DNA of 23,873 nucleotides from NCBI GenBank assembly GCA_001780825.1, contig MFIX01000147.1:187-24059 (forward strand), read 5' to 3'. The notes under the pieces are model-generated. The model did no database searches and was not told the origin of the DNA. It saw only the letters and a program-made list of their open reading frames with translations. The stretch is from Candidatus Glassbacteria bacterium RIFCSPLOWO2_12_FULL_58_11 (GTDB lineage: Bacteria; Gemmatimonadota; Glassbacteria; GWA2-58-10). Shown here piece by piece: positions 8,230-15,308 of the stretch (position 1 is its first letter; every line of letters begins with the position of its first letter). The position numbers and the translations under genes were made by a program.

Positions 8230-8541
8230 TGAAACCTCTTGAATCGTTAAGGTTAGCTTTGAATTAATGTTCCATGTATGGCTGGATTCAGGAAAAACTT
8301 AACAAGTGCCGGAGGGCAGATCAAGACTTTCCGGTTTTCCTATCTTCCCCCGAGAGGGGACTTTTCGCTCCGGCTTCAAGTCTTTCAGAGGCAATTCACG
8401 TGCCCGCAGTGAACTAGCTCTTCAGCCAAAGGCGGCAGGATCAAGATTGACAAATTTTCCTCCCCTGATTAAAAGATTGAAGTACCGTCTTGGCTCGCTA
8501 CATCCTTTTCACTCTTCCCCGAATCCAGGAGCTGGCCGAAA
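8230..8541. other. 312-base divergent intergenic spacer with imperfect direct repeat
   Basis: Spacer between the minus-strand aminotransferase and the plus-strand hydrolase; it should hold promoters for both. It contains an imperfect direct repeat: GGCAGATCAAGA at 8315-8326 with TTTTCC ending at 8340, and GGCAGGATCAAGA at 8434-8446 with TTTTCC ending at 8460. CCCC-GAGA-GGGG at 8348-8359 forms a short stem with a GNRA-type tetraloop. A short open frame at 8306-8545 has no recognisable protein character and I do not call it. No known riboswitch or operator is recognised. Confidence 0.4.
8447..8475 (+). promoter_or_regulatory. Candidate sigma-70-type promoter for the GH116 gene
   Basis: A perfect TTGACA at 8447-8452 is followed after 17 bases by TAAAAG at 8470-8475, four of six matches to the -10 consensus. 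The start codon at 8542 would then have a leader of about 60 bases, containing AGGAG at 8527-8531. Whether this organism uses this consensus is an assumption, although a similar element precedes acs. Confidence 0.4.
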
Positions 8542-11136
8542 ATGAAACGCCGGAATTTTGTCAAGAACACCGCCTCAGGGGCTGCGATAGCCGCCGCCGG
8601 GTTTAACGCCTTTTCGGCAGTCGAACCTCATCCGCTGTCCGCCGCCACAGCGGAGTCTCCCGGAAACGAATCGATGGCCCGGATGTTCAACGCGGCCTAT
8701 ACCGGCAGCCACCTAGACCGGGTGGCCTTCCCGCTGGGCGGGATCGGGGCCGGTATGGTCTGCCTCGAGGGCTGCGGCGCGCTTTCTCATGTCTCTCTGC
8801 GCAACCACCCGGATGTCTTCAATGAGCCGCTGATCTTTTCGGCGCTCTATATCAAGGGGATGCCGAATATCGCCCGGGTGCTGGAAGGTCCCCTGCCGGG
8901 CTGGAAAGCTTTTGGCTACAGTGATGCCGGCAACGGCGCCGGGGGAAAGACCTATGGCTTGCCGCGCTTCGACCGGGCCTCGTTCAGCACCCGCTTCCCT
9001 TTCGCAGAGCTGGAGCTCGAAGAGGATAAAATCCCGCTCAAAGTGCGGATTACCGGCTGGAGCCCTTTCATCCCACTGGACCCGGACAACTCGAGCCTGC
9101 CGGCGGCCGCCCTGGAATTTACATTTAAAAACGTCTCGGCCCGGCCGGTCGAGGCGGTGTATTCTTTCAACGCCAGAAATTTCATGGCCCGCAGCCGTCG
9201 TGGAGCGGCCAGGACAGCCGCGGACACCAGCCGCGTCGGCCGGACAGATGGCGGGTTTATCCTCCAGGAAGCCGGCTCCGAGAAAGAGCCCTGGCAGGAA
9301 GGCTCATTCTGCGCGCTGACAGACCAGCCGGGGACCGCTGTCAACTGCCGCTGGTTCAGGGGCGGCTGGTGGGACCCGCTCACTATCGCCTGGAAAGATG
9401 TCGAGGCAGGCGCCGCGCCGGAGCGCTCCCCGCTGACCGAGGGCCATCCCAGCCCGGGCGGCAGCCTTTACGTGCCGTTCAGCCTCGCCCCGGGCGAGGA
9501 GAAGAAAATAAACCTCCTGCTCTGCTGGTATGTGCCGAAATCCGATATGCGCGAGGGCCCCGAGGTGGAATGCAGCGGCGGTGACTGCTGCTCCGCTGAG
9601 GATGTCGGACGCACTTTCAGCCCCTGGTATGCAAAAAAGTTCAAAGGGATCGAGGAGGTGGCGGACTACTGGAAGCAGAACTACTCCACGCTCCGTGAGC
9701 GGAGCGCCGCCTTCAGCGAAACCTTTTACGCCTCCGCGGTGCCGCCCGAGGCTCTCGAGGCGGTGGCGGCCAACCTGACCATCCTCAAATCACCCACCGT
9801 GCTGCGCCAGATCGACGGGTCCCTCTGGTGCTGGGAAGGCTGCAGTGATGACTCCGGCTGCTGCCAGGGTTCCTGCACCCATGTCTGGAACTATGCGCAG
9901 GCACTGCCCCACCTGTTCCCCACGCTCGAGCGCAGCCTTCGGCACACCGAATTTTTCGTGGACCAGGACAAGCGGGGCCACCAGGCTTTCCGCGCCTCGC
10001 TGCCCATCCGCCACCCGGCCCATGAGTTCCACGCCGCTGCGGACGGTCAGCTCGGGGGGATCATGAAAGCCTTCCGTGAATGGCGGATCAGCGGCGACAG
10101 CGACTGGCTGAAAAAGTACTGGCCCAGGATAAAAGCCTCGCTCGACTACTGTATACTCACCTGGGACCCCCGTCACCATGGAACCCTCGAGGAGCCGCAC
10201 CACAACACCTATGATATCGAGTTCTGGGGGCCGGACGCCATGTGCACCAGCTTCTACCTGGGAGCGCTCAAGGCGGCCGGGCTGATGGCTGCGGCGGTGG
10301 GAGAGAAAGCTCCGCTCTACCGCACCCTGTATGAAAAGGGTCGGAAGTTCATGGAGACGGAGTTGTTCAACGGCGAATATTTTTATCAGAAAGTCCAGCT
10401 CGAGGGGCTGGACGCCAAGCCGCTGAGTGAGTCGGAAGCCTGGAATATCGAATACTCACCGGAGGCGCAGGAACTGCTCAAGAAAGAGGGGCCCAAGTAC
10501 CAGTACGGCACGGGCTGCCTTTCCGATGGCGTGCTAGGGGTCTGGATCGCCGCGGTCTGCGGAGTGGGTGAGATCCTCGACCTGGAGAAAGTGAAAAGCC
10601 ACCTGGCCACGGTGCATAAGTACAATTTCAAGAAAGACCTTTCGGAGCACGCCAACCCTCAGCGGCCCTCCTACGCTCTGGGGAAAGACGGTGGTCTGCT
10701 GCTCTGCTCCTGGCCGCGCGGCGGCAAGCCCTCGCTGCCTTTTGTCTATTCGGACGAGGTCTGGACCGGGATCGAGTACCAGGTGGCGAGCCACCTGATG
10801 CTGGTTGGGCTGACCGATCAGGGCCTGGAGATCGTGCGCGCGGCACGGGAGCGCTACGACGGCCGGCTGCGCAACCCGTTCAACGAGTACGAGTGCGGCC
10901 ACTGGTACGCCAGGGCGATGGCCTCCTACGGCCTACTGCAGGGCCTGAGCGGCATCCTCTACGATGCCCGGGACAAGGTGCTTTACCTTCACCCCACCCT
11001 GGGGGGGGATTTCGCCTGTTTTATTTCCACGGCCACGGGCTACGGCCTGGCCGGGGTGAGAGGCGGAAAGCCGTTCGTGGAGGCGAAAGAGGGAAAGATC
11101 GAGATCTCGAAAATAGATTACCGCGCGGCGGTGTAG
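8542..11136 (+). CDS. Tat-exported GH116 (GBA2-like) glycoside hydrolase
   Basis: Glycosidase of 864 residues; GH116 members remove beta-linked glucose or xylose, or act as glucosylceramidases. The N-terminus MKRRNFVKNT followed by an Ala-rich hydrophobic stretch is a twin-arginine signal, so the folded enzyme is probably sent to the periplasm. An N-terminal beta domain (about 55-385) begins with VAFPLGGIGAGMVCLEGCG and is followed by an (alpha/alpha)6-type domain. GSCTHVWNYAQALPHLFP at 443-460 and AADGQLGGIMKAF at 499-511 are strong markers of this clan. By analogy with GBA2, Glu-432 in LWCWEGC is the nucleophile candidate and Asp-558 in HNTYDIEFWGP the acid/base candidate; both are from recall, not alignment. 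The domain has an unusual cluster of cysteines, around residues 343-350 and 430-445. The gene stands alone between non-coding spacers. Substrate cannot be told. Confidence 0.92.
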   Translation: MKRRNFVKNTASGAAIAAAGFNAFSAVEPHPLSAATAESPGNESMARMFNAAYTGSHLDRVAFPLGGIGAGMVCLEGCGALSHVSLRNHPDVFNEPLIFSALYIKGMPNIARVLEGPLPGWKAFGYSDAGNGAGGKTYGLPRFDRASFSTRFPFAELELEEDKIPLKVRITGWSPFIPLDPDNSSLPAAALEFTFKNVSARPVEAVYSFNARNFMARSRRGAARTAADTSRVGRTDGGFILQEAGSEKEPWQEGSFCALTDQPGTAVNCRWFRGGWWDPLTIAWKDVEAGAAPERSPLTEGHPSPGGSLYVPFSLAPGEEKKINLLLCWYVPKSDMREGPEVECSGGDCCSAEDVGRTFSPWYAKKFKGIEEVADYWKQNYSTLRERSAAFSETFYASAVPPEALEAVAANLTILKSPTVLRQIDGSLWCWEGCSDDSGCCQGSCTHVWNYAQALPHLFPTLERSLRHTEFFVDQDKRGHQAFRASLPIRHPAHEFHAAADGQLGGIMKAFREWRISGDSDWLKKYWPRIKASLDYCILTWDPRHHGTLEEPHHNTYDIEFWGPDAMCTSFYLGALKAAGLMAAAVGEKAPLYRTLYEKGRKFMETELFNGEYFYQKVQLEGLDAKPLSESEAWNIEYSPEAQELLKKEGPKYQYGTGCLSDGVLGVWIAAVCGVGEILDLEKVKSHLATVHKYNFKKDLSEHANPQRPSYALGKDGGLLLCSWPRGGKPSLPFVYSDEVWTGIEYQVASHLMLVGLTDQGLEIVRAARERYDGRLRNPFNEYECGHWYARAMASYGLLQGLSGILYDARDKVLYLHPTLGGDFACFISTATGYGLAGVRGGKPFVEAKEGKIEISKIDYRAAV

Positions 11137-11225
11137 GGAGAATTGCCAGGGGAGATTTCAATATTAGTTTCTTTCAGACCCAGCTATGCTCGATCAGCCA
11201 CTTGCTGACCCGTCTATAAAAAAAC

Positions 11226-11259
11226 TTTTTCTGCTTTTGTTTCGGCAAAAGCAGAAAAA
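11226..11259 (-). terminator. Strong intrinsic terminator-like hairpin downstream of the malonate genes
   Basis: A perfect 14-bp inverted repeat, TTTTTCTGCTTTTG at 11226-11239 and CAAAAGCAGAAAAA at 11246-11259, encloses a six-base loop. Read on the minus strand the stem is followed by GTTTTTTT, the classical terminator layout. It lies 320 bases beyond the synthetase stop and about 90 bases beyond the plus-strand hydrolase stop. It may serve both directions, although the plus side lacks a T run immediately after the stem. Confidence 0.7.
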
Positions 11260-11264
11260 CCAGT

Positions 11265-11458
11265 GGGAGCCGCGAACTCGCATGAGCCTTGCTGCCATTT
11301 CCTACCGCAGTGTTTCCGGCAAAATTACTCCGCTCCCGCGTTGCGGGGCACGCTCTGACGAGCGAATTGCGCTCCGCACCACGGAGCTCCTGGATGCTCC
11401 GGTGTCCACGCGACTTTTGCACGCTGCCTCTGTGCTGGCTCAGACAGGCGCGGCTCCC
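11265..11458. other. Structured non-coding element in a 444-base spacer (candidate ncRNA or dispersed repeat)
   Basis: The spacer 11137-11580 has no credible gene, yet 11265-11458 is bounded by a perfect 10-bp inverted repeat (GGGAGCCGCG at 11265-11274, CGCGGCTCCC at 11449-11458). Inside are consecutive short hairpins: CCCGC-GTT-GCGGG (11335-11347), CGCTC-TGAC-GAGCG (11351-11364, with the GAGCG arm at 11360-11364) and GCTCCG-CACCA-CGGAGC (11371-11387). A bulged GCCT-CTG / CAG-AC-AGGC stem follows near 11426-11449. On the minus strand it precedes the terminator hairpin at 11226-11259. The rest of the spacer (11137-11225 and 11459-11580) shows nothing I can name. It could be an sRNA, a long structured 3' UTR of the malonate operon, or a dispersed intergenic repeat. 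Short stems arise by chance in GC-rich DNA, hence modest confidence. Confidence 0.4.
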
Positions 11459-11580
11459 GGAAAGGCCGGTTCCCGAGGCTATTCCAATTAATCACAATGG
11501 TTGGTGCTCCGGGCAAAAACTTGAGCGGACAATACTGCGTTTAATCTCACTTTTACTGAAGGAAGGATTTATCGCGGCTT

Positions 11581-13092
11581 TCAGCAGCTTTCAATCCCTT
11601 TGCCGGCCTTGAAGAGATTTACTATTGCCGGCTTGGTGACCTTGCCCACCTGGTTGCGTGGCAAGTCCTCTAACACGCACATCCGGGTCGGAACCTTGTA
11701 CGCGGCGAGCTTTTCCCTGGCCCAGGCGCGCAGTTCCGGCAGAGTCAGGACGTTTCTCTCATTAAGCACCAGAGCGGCGCTCACCCGCTCGCCCCATTCC
11801 GGGTCTTCGACCCCGACTACCGCGCAGTCTTTTATGCAGGGGTGCGTACGGAGCACTTCCTCGATCTCCAGAGCGGATACTTTGTAGCCGCCGGTCTTGA
11901 TTATATCCACGGATTTCCGGCCGAGAATGCGGTAGCCGCCTTTTTCCACAACCGCAACATCCCCGGTGCAAAACCAGCCCTCACGAAAGCTCTCTTTCGT
12001 GGCTCCGGGTTTTCCCCAGTATTCCGCAAAGACCGCCGATCCCTTAACCTGAATCTCTCCCTGGGTCCCCGGTTTCACTGTCTCGCCGTTTTCATCCACC
12101 AGCCTGACTTTCATCCCGGGCAGCGGAGTGCCCACATAACCGGGCCGCCTTTCTCCATGCAAGGGATTGGATAAGGCCATGCCGATCTCGGTCATGCCGT
12201 AGCGCTCCAGAAGCACGTGCCCGCTCACGGTCTGCCACTTTTCTATCACGCTGACCGGCGAGGCCGCGGAACCGGAAACCATAAGGCGCATTTTCGAGCA
12301 TGCGGCTGTCATCGCATTTTGCCGCTCGGCGGAGGCGGCTTCCCAAAAGGCGATAAGTTTTGCATAGATAGTCGGAACCGCCATGAACAGGGTCAAGCCG
12401 CCCCTGGTGATACGCTCCCAGACCGCCCCGGCCTCGAACCTCGGCAAAATCTCGCAAACCGCCCCGGCCCGCAAAGCACAGGTCAGTACATTGATTATCC
12501 CATGAATATGGTGCAGCGGCAGGATATTCAGGATGTGATCCTCCGCGGTCCATTCCCAGGCGGCGATCAGGGACATTGCCTGGGCCTCGATATTCCGGTG
12601 GGTGGTGACCACACCCTTGGGCTTGCCTGTCGAGCCGCTGGTGTACAGGATCAGCGCCCGGCGATTCACACTGATATCGGGAAGCGAAGCGGGGCCCGCG
12701 CCGAGTGCCTCAGCCGTCATTAAAAAGCGCCGGTTTTTCTGCTCCAGGATCGGCTTAAGCTTATCGGCCAACTCGGGATGCGCGACCACAACCGCCGCAT
12801 CCGAGTCATCGATCACATACTCCAGCTCCGGCCACGGATGAGAGACGCAGAGGGGCACCGCGATTCCGCCGGCCCGCCAGATGCCCCACTGGACCGCCGT
12901 GTACTGGAACCCCGGAGGAACGAGAAAGGCCATGCGCCGCTCTTCCAGGTCTGCGGAACCGTTCAGCAGGCAGGCAGCCACCTTAGCGGAAGATTCCAGC
13001 AGGTCCCGGTAGGAAAACCGGCCCTCGGAGGCGATAACCGCCGGTCGGTCGAGGTTCTGCCGCGCGGCTTGAATGAGAGGGATATCAGGCAT
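11581..13092 (-). CDS. matB: Malonyl-CoA synthetase (MatB/ACSF3-like acyl-CoA ligase)
   Basis: ATP-dependent ligase of 503 residues in the ANL superfamily, expected to make malonyl-CoA, AMP and PPi from malonate, CoA and ATP in the cytoplasm. The P-loop YTSGSTGKPKG is at 150-160, the LPLHHIHGIINVL segment at 191-203, RYGMTEIGMAL at 297-307, TGDVA at 376-380, the hinge region GRKSVDIIKTGGYKVSA at 391-407 and the C-terminal catalytic Lys-484 in NQVGKVTK. The combination FMAVPTIYAKL, LMVSGSAASP and LLERYGMTEIGMAL is what I recall for human ACSF3 and bacterial MatB. The Arg before YGMTE is thought to contact the second carboxylate. It lies 22 bases behind madM in a run with madL, which independently points to malonate. 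No malonyl-CoA decarboxylase is visible, so the product may feed fatty-acid or polyketide synthesis, or be decarboxylated by an enzyme encoded elsewhere. Confidence 0.88.
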   Translation of the reverse strand: MPDIPLIQAARQNLDRPAVIASEGRFSYRDLLESSAKVAACLLNGSADLEERRMAFLVPPGFQYTAVQWGIWRAGGIAVPLCVSHPWPELEYVIDDSDAAVVVAHPELADKLKPILEQKNRRFLMTAEALGAGPASLPDISVNRRALILYTSGSTGKPKGVVTTHRNIEAQAMSLIAAWEWTAEDHILNILPLHHIHGIINVLTCALRAGAVCEILPRFEAGAVWERITRGGLTLFMAVPTIYAKLIAFWEAASAERQNAMTAACSKMRLMVSGSAASPVSVIEKWQTVSGHVLLERYGMTEIGMALSNPLHGERRPGYVGTPLPGMKVRLVDENGETVKPGTQGEIQVKGSAVFAEYWGKPGATKESFREGWFCTGDVAVVEKGGYRILGRKSVDIIKTGGYKVSALEIEEVLRTHPCIKDCAVVGVEDPEWGERVSAALVLNERNVLTLPELRAWAREKLAAYKVPTRMCVLEDLPRNQVGKVTKPAIVNLFKAGKGIESC

Positions 13093-13114
13093 TTTTCTTA
13101 TCAGGGGAAAACAT

Positions 13115-13888
13115 CTAGAGCATCAGCCACTTGACTATCAGGAAGAACACCGAGGGAGCGACCAGACAGCCTAGACCGGTATAGAAAGTGGCCGGCATCG
13201 CACCGTAAGGGACAAGCTTGGGATCCACGGCTCCCAGCCCTGCGGCCACTCCGCTGTTGGTTCCCATCATCCCGCCGAAGATTATCGCCGTCTGCGGGTT
13301 GTTCAGGCCGATATACGGGGCTATAAGCGGCGTGCTGAGCATAACCAGGATCGCTTTAACCAGTCCGGCGGCAATGCTTAAAGTTATAATCTCGGAATTG
13401 GCGCCTAAAGCAATACCGGTAACCGGGCCGACGATATAAGTGACCGCTCCCGCTCCAATGGTGGTAATATCGACCGGGTCGGAATAACCAAAGGAGAAAG
13501 CAATTAAAGCGCCGACAACAAAAGAAATCGGCACGCCGAGAGACAAAGACAGAATTCCGGCCAGGCCTGATTTTCTGAACTCGTCCAGACCGGCCCCGAA
13601 AGCAGTCGAGACGATTGCCAGGTTGATTAACATCGAGCCGCCCATCAAGCCGATACCCGCAAAGAGCGGGATATCCGCCAGGCCTTTCTGGCCCCCGGTT
13701 TTTACTCCACCCAGGTAAGCCAGCAGCAAGCCGATGGAAATCGCTATGGCGGAACCGTGCAATCTCCCTTTTGTAAACCGGTTGGATAAATAGTAAGACA
13801 GGCAGATTATTAATCCTACCAGAGTAAAAGCGGTGATCAGCCCGTTTTTGGCGAATACCTGGCCGCTTATTTCCAGAAAATTATCCAT
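13115..13888 (-). CDS. madM: Malonate transporter subunit MadM
   Basis: Inner-membrane protein of 257 residues with about seven or eight hydrophobic spans and repeated Gly/Ala-rich loops (GGSMLINLAIV, GAGAVTYIVGPVTGIALGANSE, GGMMGTNSGVAAGLGAVDP). These and the length fit MadM, which together with MadL forms the sodium-coupled malonate carrier first described in Malonomonas rubra. The gene starts seven bases after the madL stop, as in other madLM pairs, and is followed by a malonyl-CoA synthetase. The ribosome site before its ATG is weak (GAGTTCATT), consistent with dependence on translation of madL. Assignment is by recalled resemblance plus context and is fairly secure; ion coupling is from the family. 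Confidence 0.88.
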   Translation of the reverse strand: MDNFLEISGQVFAKNGLITAFTLVGLIICLSYYLSNRFTKGRLHGSAIAISIGLLLAYLGGVKTGGQKGLADIPLFAGIGLMGGSMLINLAIVSTAFGAGLDEFRKSGLAGILSLSLGVPISFVVGALIAFSFGYSDPVDITTIGAGAVTYIVGPVTGIALGANSEIITLSIAAGLVKAILVMLSTPLIAPYIGLNNPQTAIIFGGMMGTNSGVAAGLGAVDPKLVPYGAMPATFYTGLGCLVAPSVFFLIVKWLML

Positions 13889-13895
13889 AATGAAC

Positions 13896-14255
13896 TCAGC
13901 TTTTTTTATTCATTTTATTGATCAGCGGGATCAGGGCGAAGCTCAATATCACGGCGCCGGAACCGGCAAGAATCGCCACCGCGCCGCTGGACACGGCGGC
14001 CAGGACATTCTGCTGGGCCGCCATGGCGACAACGACCGGGATATACATCGCGCTCCAAAACCCGATCCCTCTCCCGGACGCCGACTCCAGATTCAGCTCG
14101 TTCTTAAAGCGCTCCGCCAGGACTATCAACAGGAGCATGGAGATACCGACTCCCCCGACATTGGCTTTCACGCCGATCAGCGCGCCCAGGGCATCTCCCG
14201 CTATCAGACCGATCAACAGGCAGGCGGAGAAGAGCGCCACGCCATAGACGATCAT
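13896..14255 (-). CDS. madL: Malonate transporter subunit MadL
   Basis: Small inner-membrane protein of 119 residues with four predicted spans. The start MIVYGVALFSACLLIGLIAG and the GVKANVGGVGISMLLLIVLAER segment are characteristic of MadL, the short partner of MadM in malonate:cation symport. GGAGGAG upstream of the ATG is the best ribosome site of this operon, and this is its first transporter gene. A 104-base gap separates it from the upstream outer-membrane protein gene on the same strand, so a promoter may lie there, but I could not pick a convincing one. Order madL-madM-synthetase makes a complete uptake-and-activation route from periplasmic malonate to malonyl-CoA. Confidence 0.88.
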   Translation of the reverse strand: MIVYGVALFSACLLIGLIAGDALGALIGVKANVGGVGISMLLLIVLAERFKNELNLESASGRGIGFWSAMYIPVVVAMAAQQNVLAAVSSGAVAILAGSGAVILSFALIPLINKMNKKS

Positions 14256-14359
14256 ATTTGCTCTCCTCCCGAACTCGACATCGGATTCATTTTGCCGATC
14301 TGTGCCCGGAAACGTGTCCGCGGATTACCTGGACAGCAGTTCCGGGACCGGACTGGAAG

Positions 14360-15028
14360 TCAGATCCTGAATTCCAGGACCACGCAGGTCTCGTGTAGGT
14401 GGGACCAGGGCGCGCCCTGATGGTACTTCGCCGAAAAGAGCATGTAGCGCAGGTCCAGGCCAGCAACCGGATTAAGCGGATAGCGCAGGCCGGCGGCGAA
14501 CAGATTGAAGCGGGCGTGATCGAGCCGCTCCTGACGCAGGACCTGGAAGTAAAAATCATTGTAAATGTACCAGCCCACCTCCCGGTTCCGGCGCAGGAAG
14601 ACGTAGCTGGCCTGGGGCCTGAGGCGGATATTTTCCACCGCGGTCCCGGTGAGCATATAAGTACACCTGCCGCGCAGGTCGAGTTGCCAGCCGCCGGCGC
14701 TGACAAGCAGGACTGTCGGATCGAAAAGAAGGTAGTTGGTGGTCTGCCAGTCCGTCCCGAATTCGCGGCGGGTCTGACGGAAACAGACCGGGACCTTGAA
14801 TCGGTCGTTGACATAAGTGGAGACACCGGCATCCCAGTTGAAATAGTAGAAGTCGCTGAGCATGTCCTGGAAGCGGGACTGGAGGAATCCACGCAGCTCG
14901 AACCTTTCCGAGGCCTGCCAGTAAAGCTTCTGCTCCAGGCGCTGAATCATCTGGTTCTGGCCGGCGGTCACGGCGGGGTGATATACTGCGATAAAGCTGA
15001 GAAGCATGGCCGCAACTGACTTTCGCAT
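14360..15028 (-). CDS. DUF2490-like outer-membrane beta-barrel protein
   Basis: Protein of 222 residues with a Sec signal peptide (MRKSVAAMLLSFIAVYHPAVTAG, cleaved around residue 22). The rest is an alternating pattern of short amphipathic strands rich in Tyr, Phe, Trp and Arg, such as RFELRGFLQSRFQD, FNWDAGVSTYVND and RPQASYVFLRRNREVGWYIY. It ends in VVLEFRI, a terminal strand suited to BAM recognition. Length and pattern fit the DUF2490 family of unknown function. It lies 104 bases upstream of madL on the same strand, so it could help malonate cross the outer membrane, but this is only positional. The ribosome site is poor; an internal ATG at 15007 would shorten the signal peptide and remove its basic residues, so I keep the upstream start. 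Confidence 0.72.
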   Translation of the reverse strand: MRKSVAAMLLSFIAVYHPAVTAGQNQMIQRLEQKLYWQASERFELRGFLQSRFQDMLSDFYYFNWDAGVSTYVNDRFKVPVCFRQTRREFGTDWQTTNYLLFDPTVLLVSAGGWQLDLRGRCTYMLTGTAVENIRLRPQASYVFLRRNREVGWYIYNDFYFQVLRQERLDHARFNLFAAGLRYPLNPVAGLDLRYMLFSAKYHQGAPWSHLHETCVVLEFRI

Positions 15029-15235
15029 AGGGACCGCGAGCTCCGGGACAGGTAACCGCTGCCAGCCGGCCCGAAATGCTAACGTCAGCCGGGTGAAAGG
15101 ATAGTGCAGAAAATATCAGCACAGGACCGGAAAGACAATTGAATTGTCAGCGCGGCAGGACTGCAGCCAGGAGCGCGATTTCGTCTTCCCGCCTCCTGAG
15201 CCGTCAAATGAGCTTTGAAGCAGTATTATCGATAA

Positions 15236-15280
15236 AAAGCCCGGGAACCCTCGGTTTCGACCGCGCGGTTTCCGGGCTTT
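15236..15280 (-). terminator. Intrinsic terminator of acs
   Basis: Arms AAAGCCCGGGAACC (15236-15249) and GGTTTCCGGGCTTT (15267-15280) pair over 14 positions with one G-U-type mismatch and a 17-base loop. On the minus strand the stem ends in a run of five T before ATCG. It lies 28 bases past the acs stop, where a terminator is expected. Confidence 0.8.
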
Positions 15281-15308
15281 AGACAGGGTCGGGAATTTTT
15301 CTTCCCGG

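Noticed and set aside
6817..8232. Plus-strand open frame of 471 codons
   Set aside because: It is antisense to the aminotransferase and the GAF gene, both firmly identified; composition is Arg/Pro-rich shadow protein.
8306..8545. Open frame of 79 codons upstream of the GH116 gene
   Set aside because: It overlaps the hydrolase promoter and start region, has no ribosome site and no recognisable features.
10998..11015. Run of eight G inside the GH116 gene, suspected frameshift
   Set aside because: The frame continues through it with sensible family-like sequence on both sides, so no error is indicated.
11174..11612. Several short overlapping open frames on both strands in the 444-base spacer
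   Set aside because: None has a ribosome site or protein-like composition. The region is better explained by inverted repeats than by a gene.
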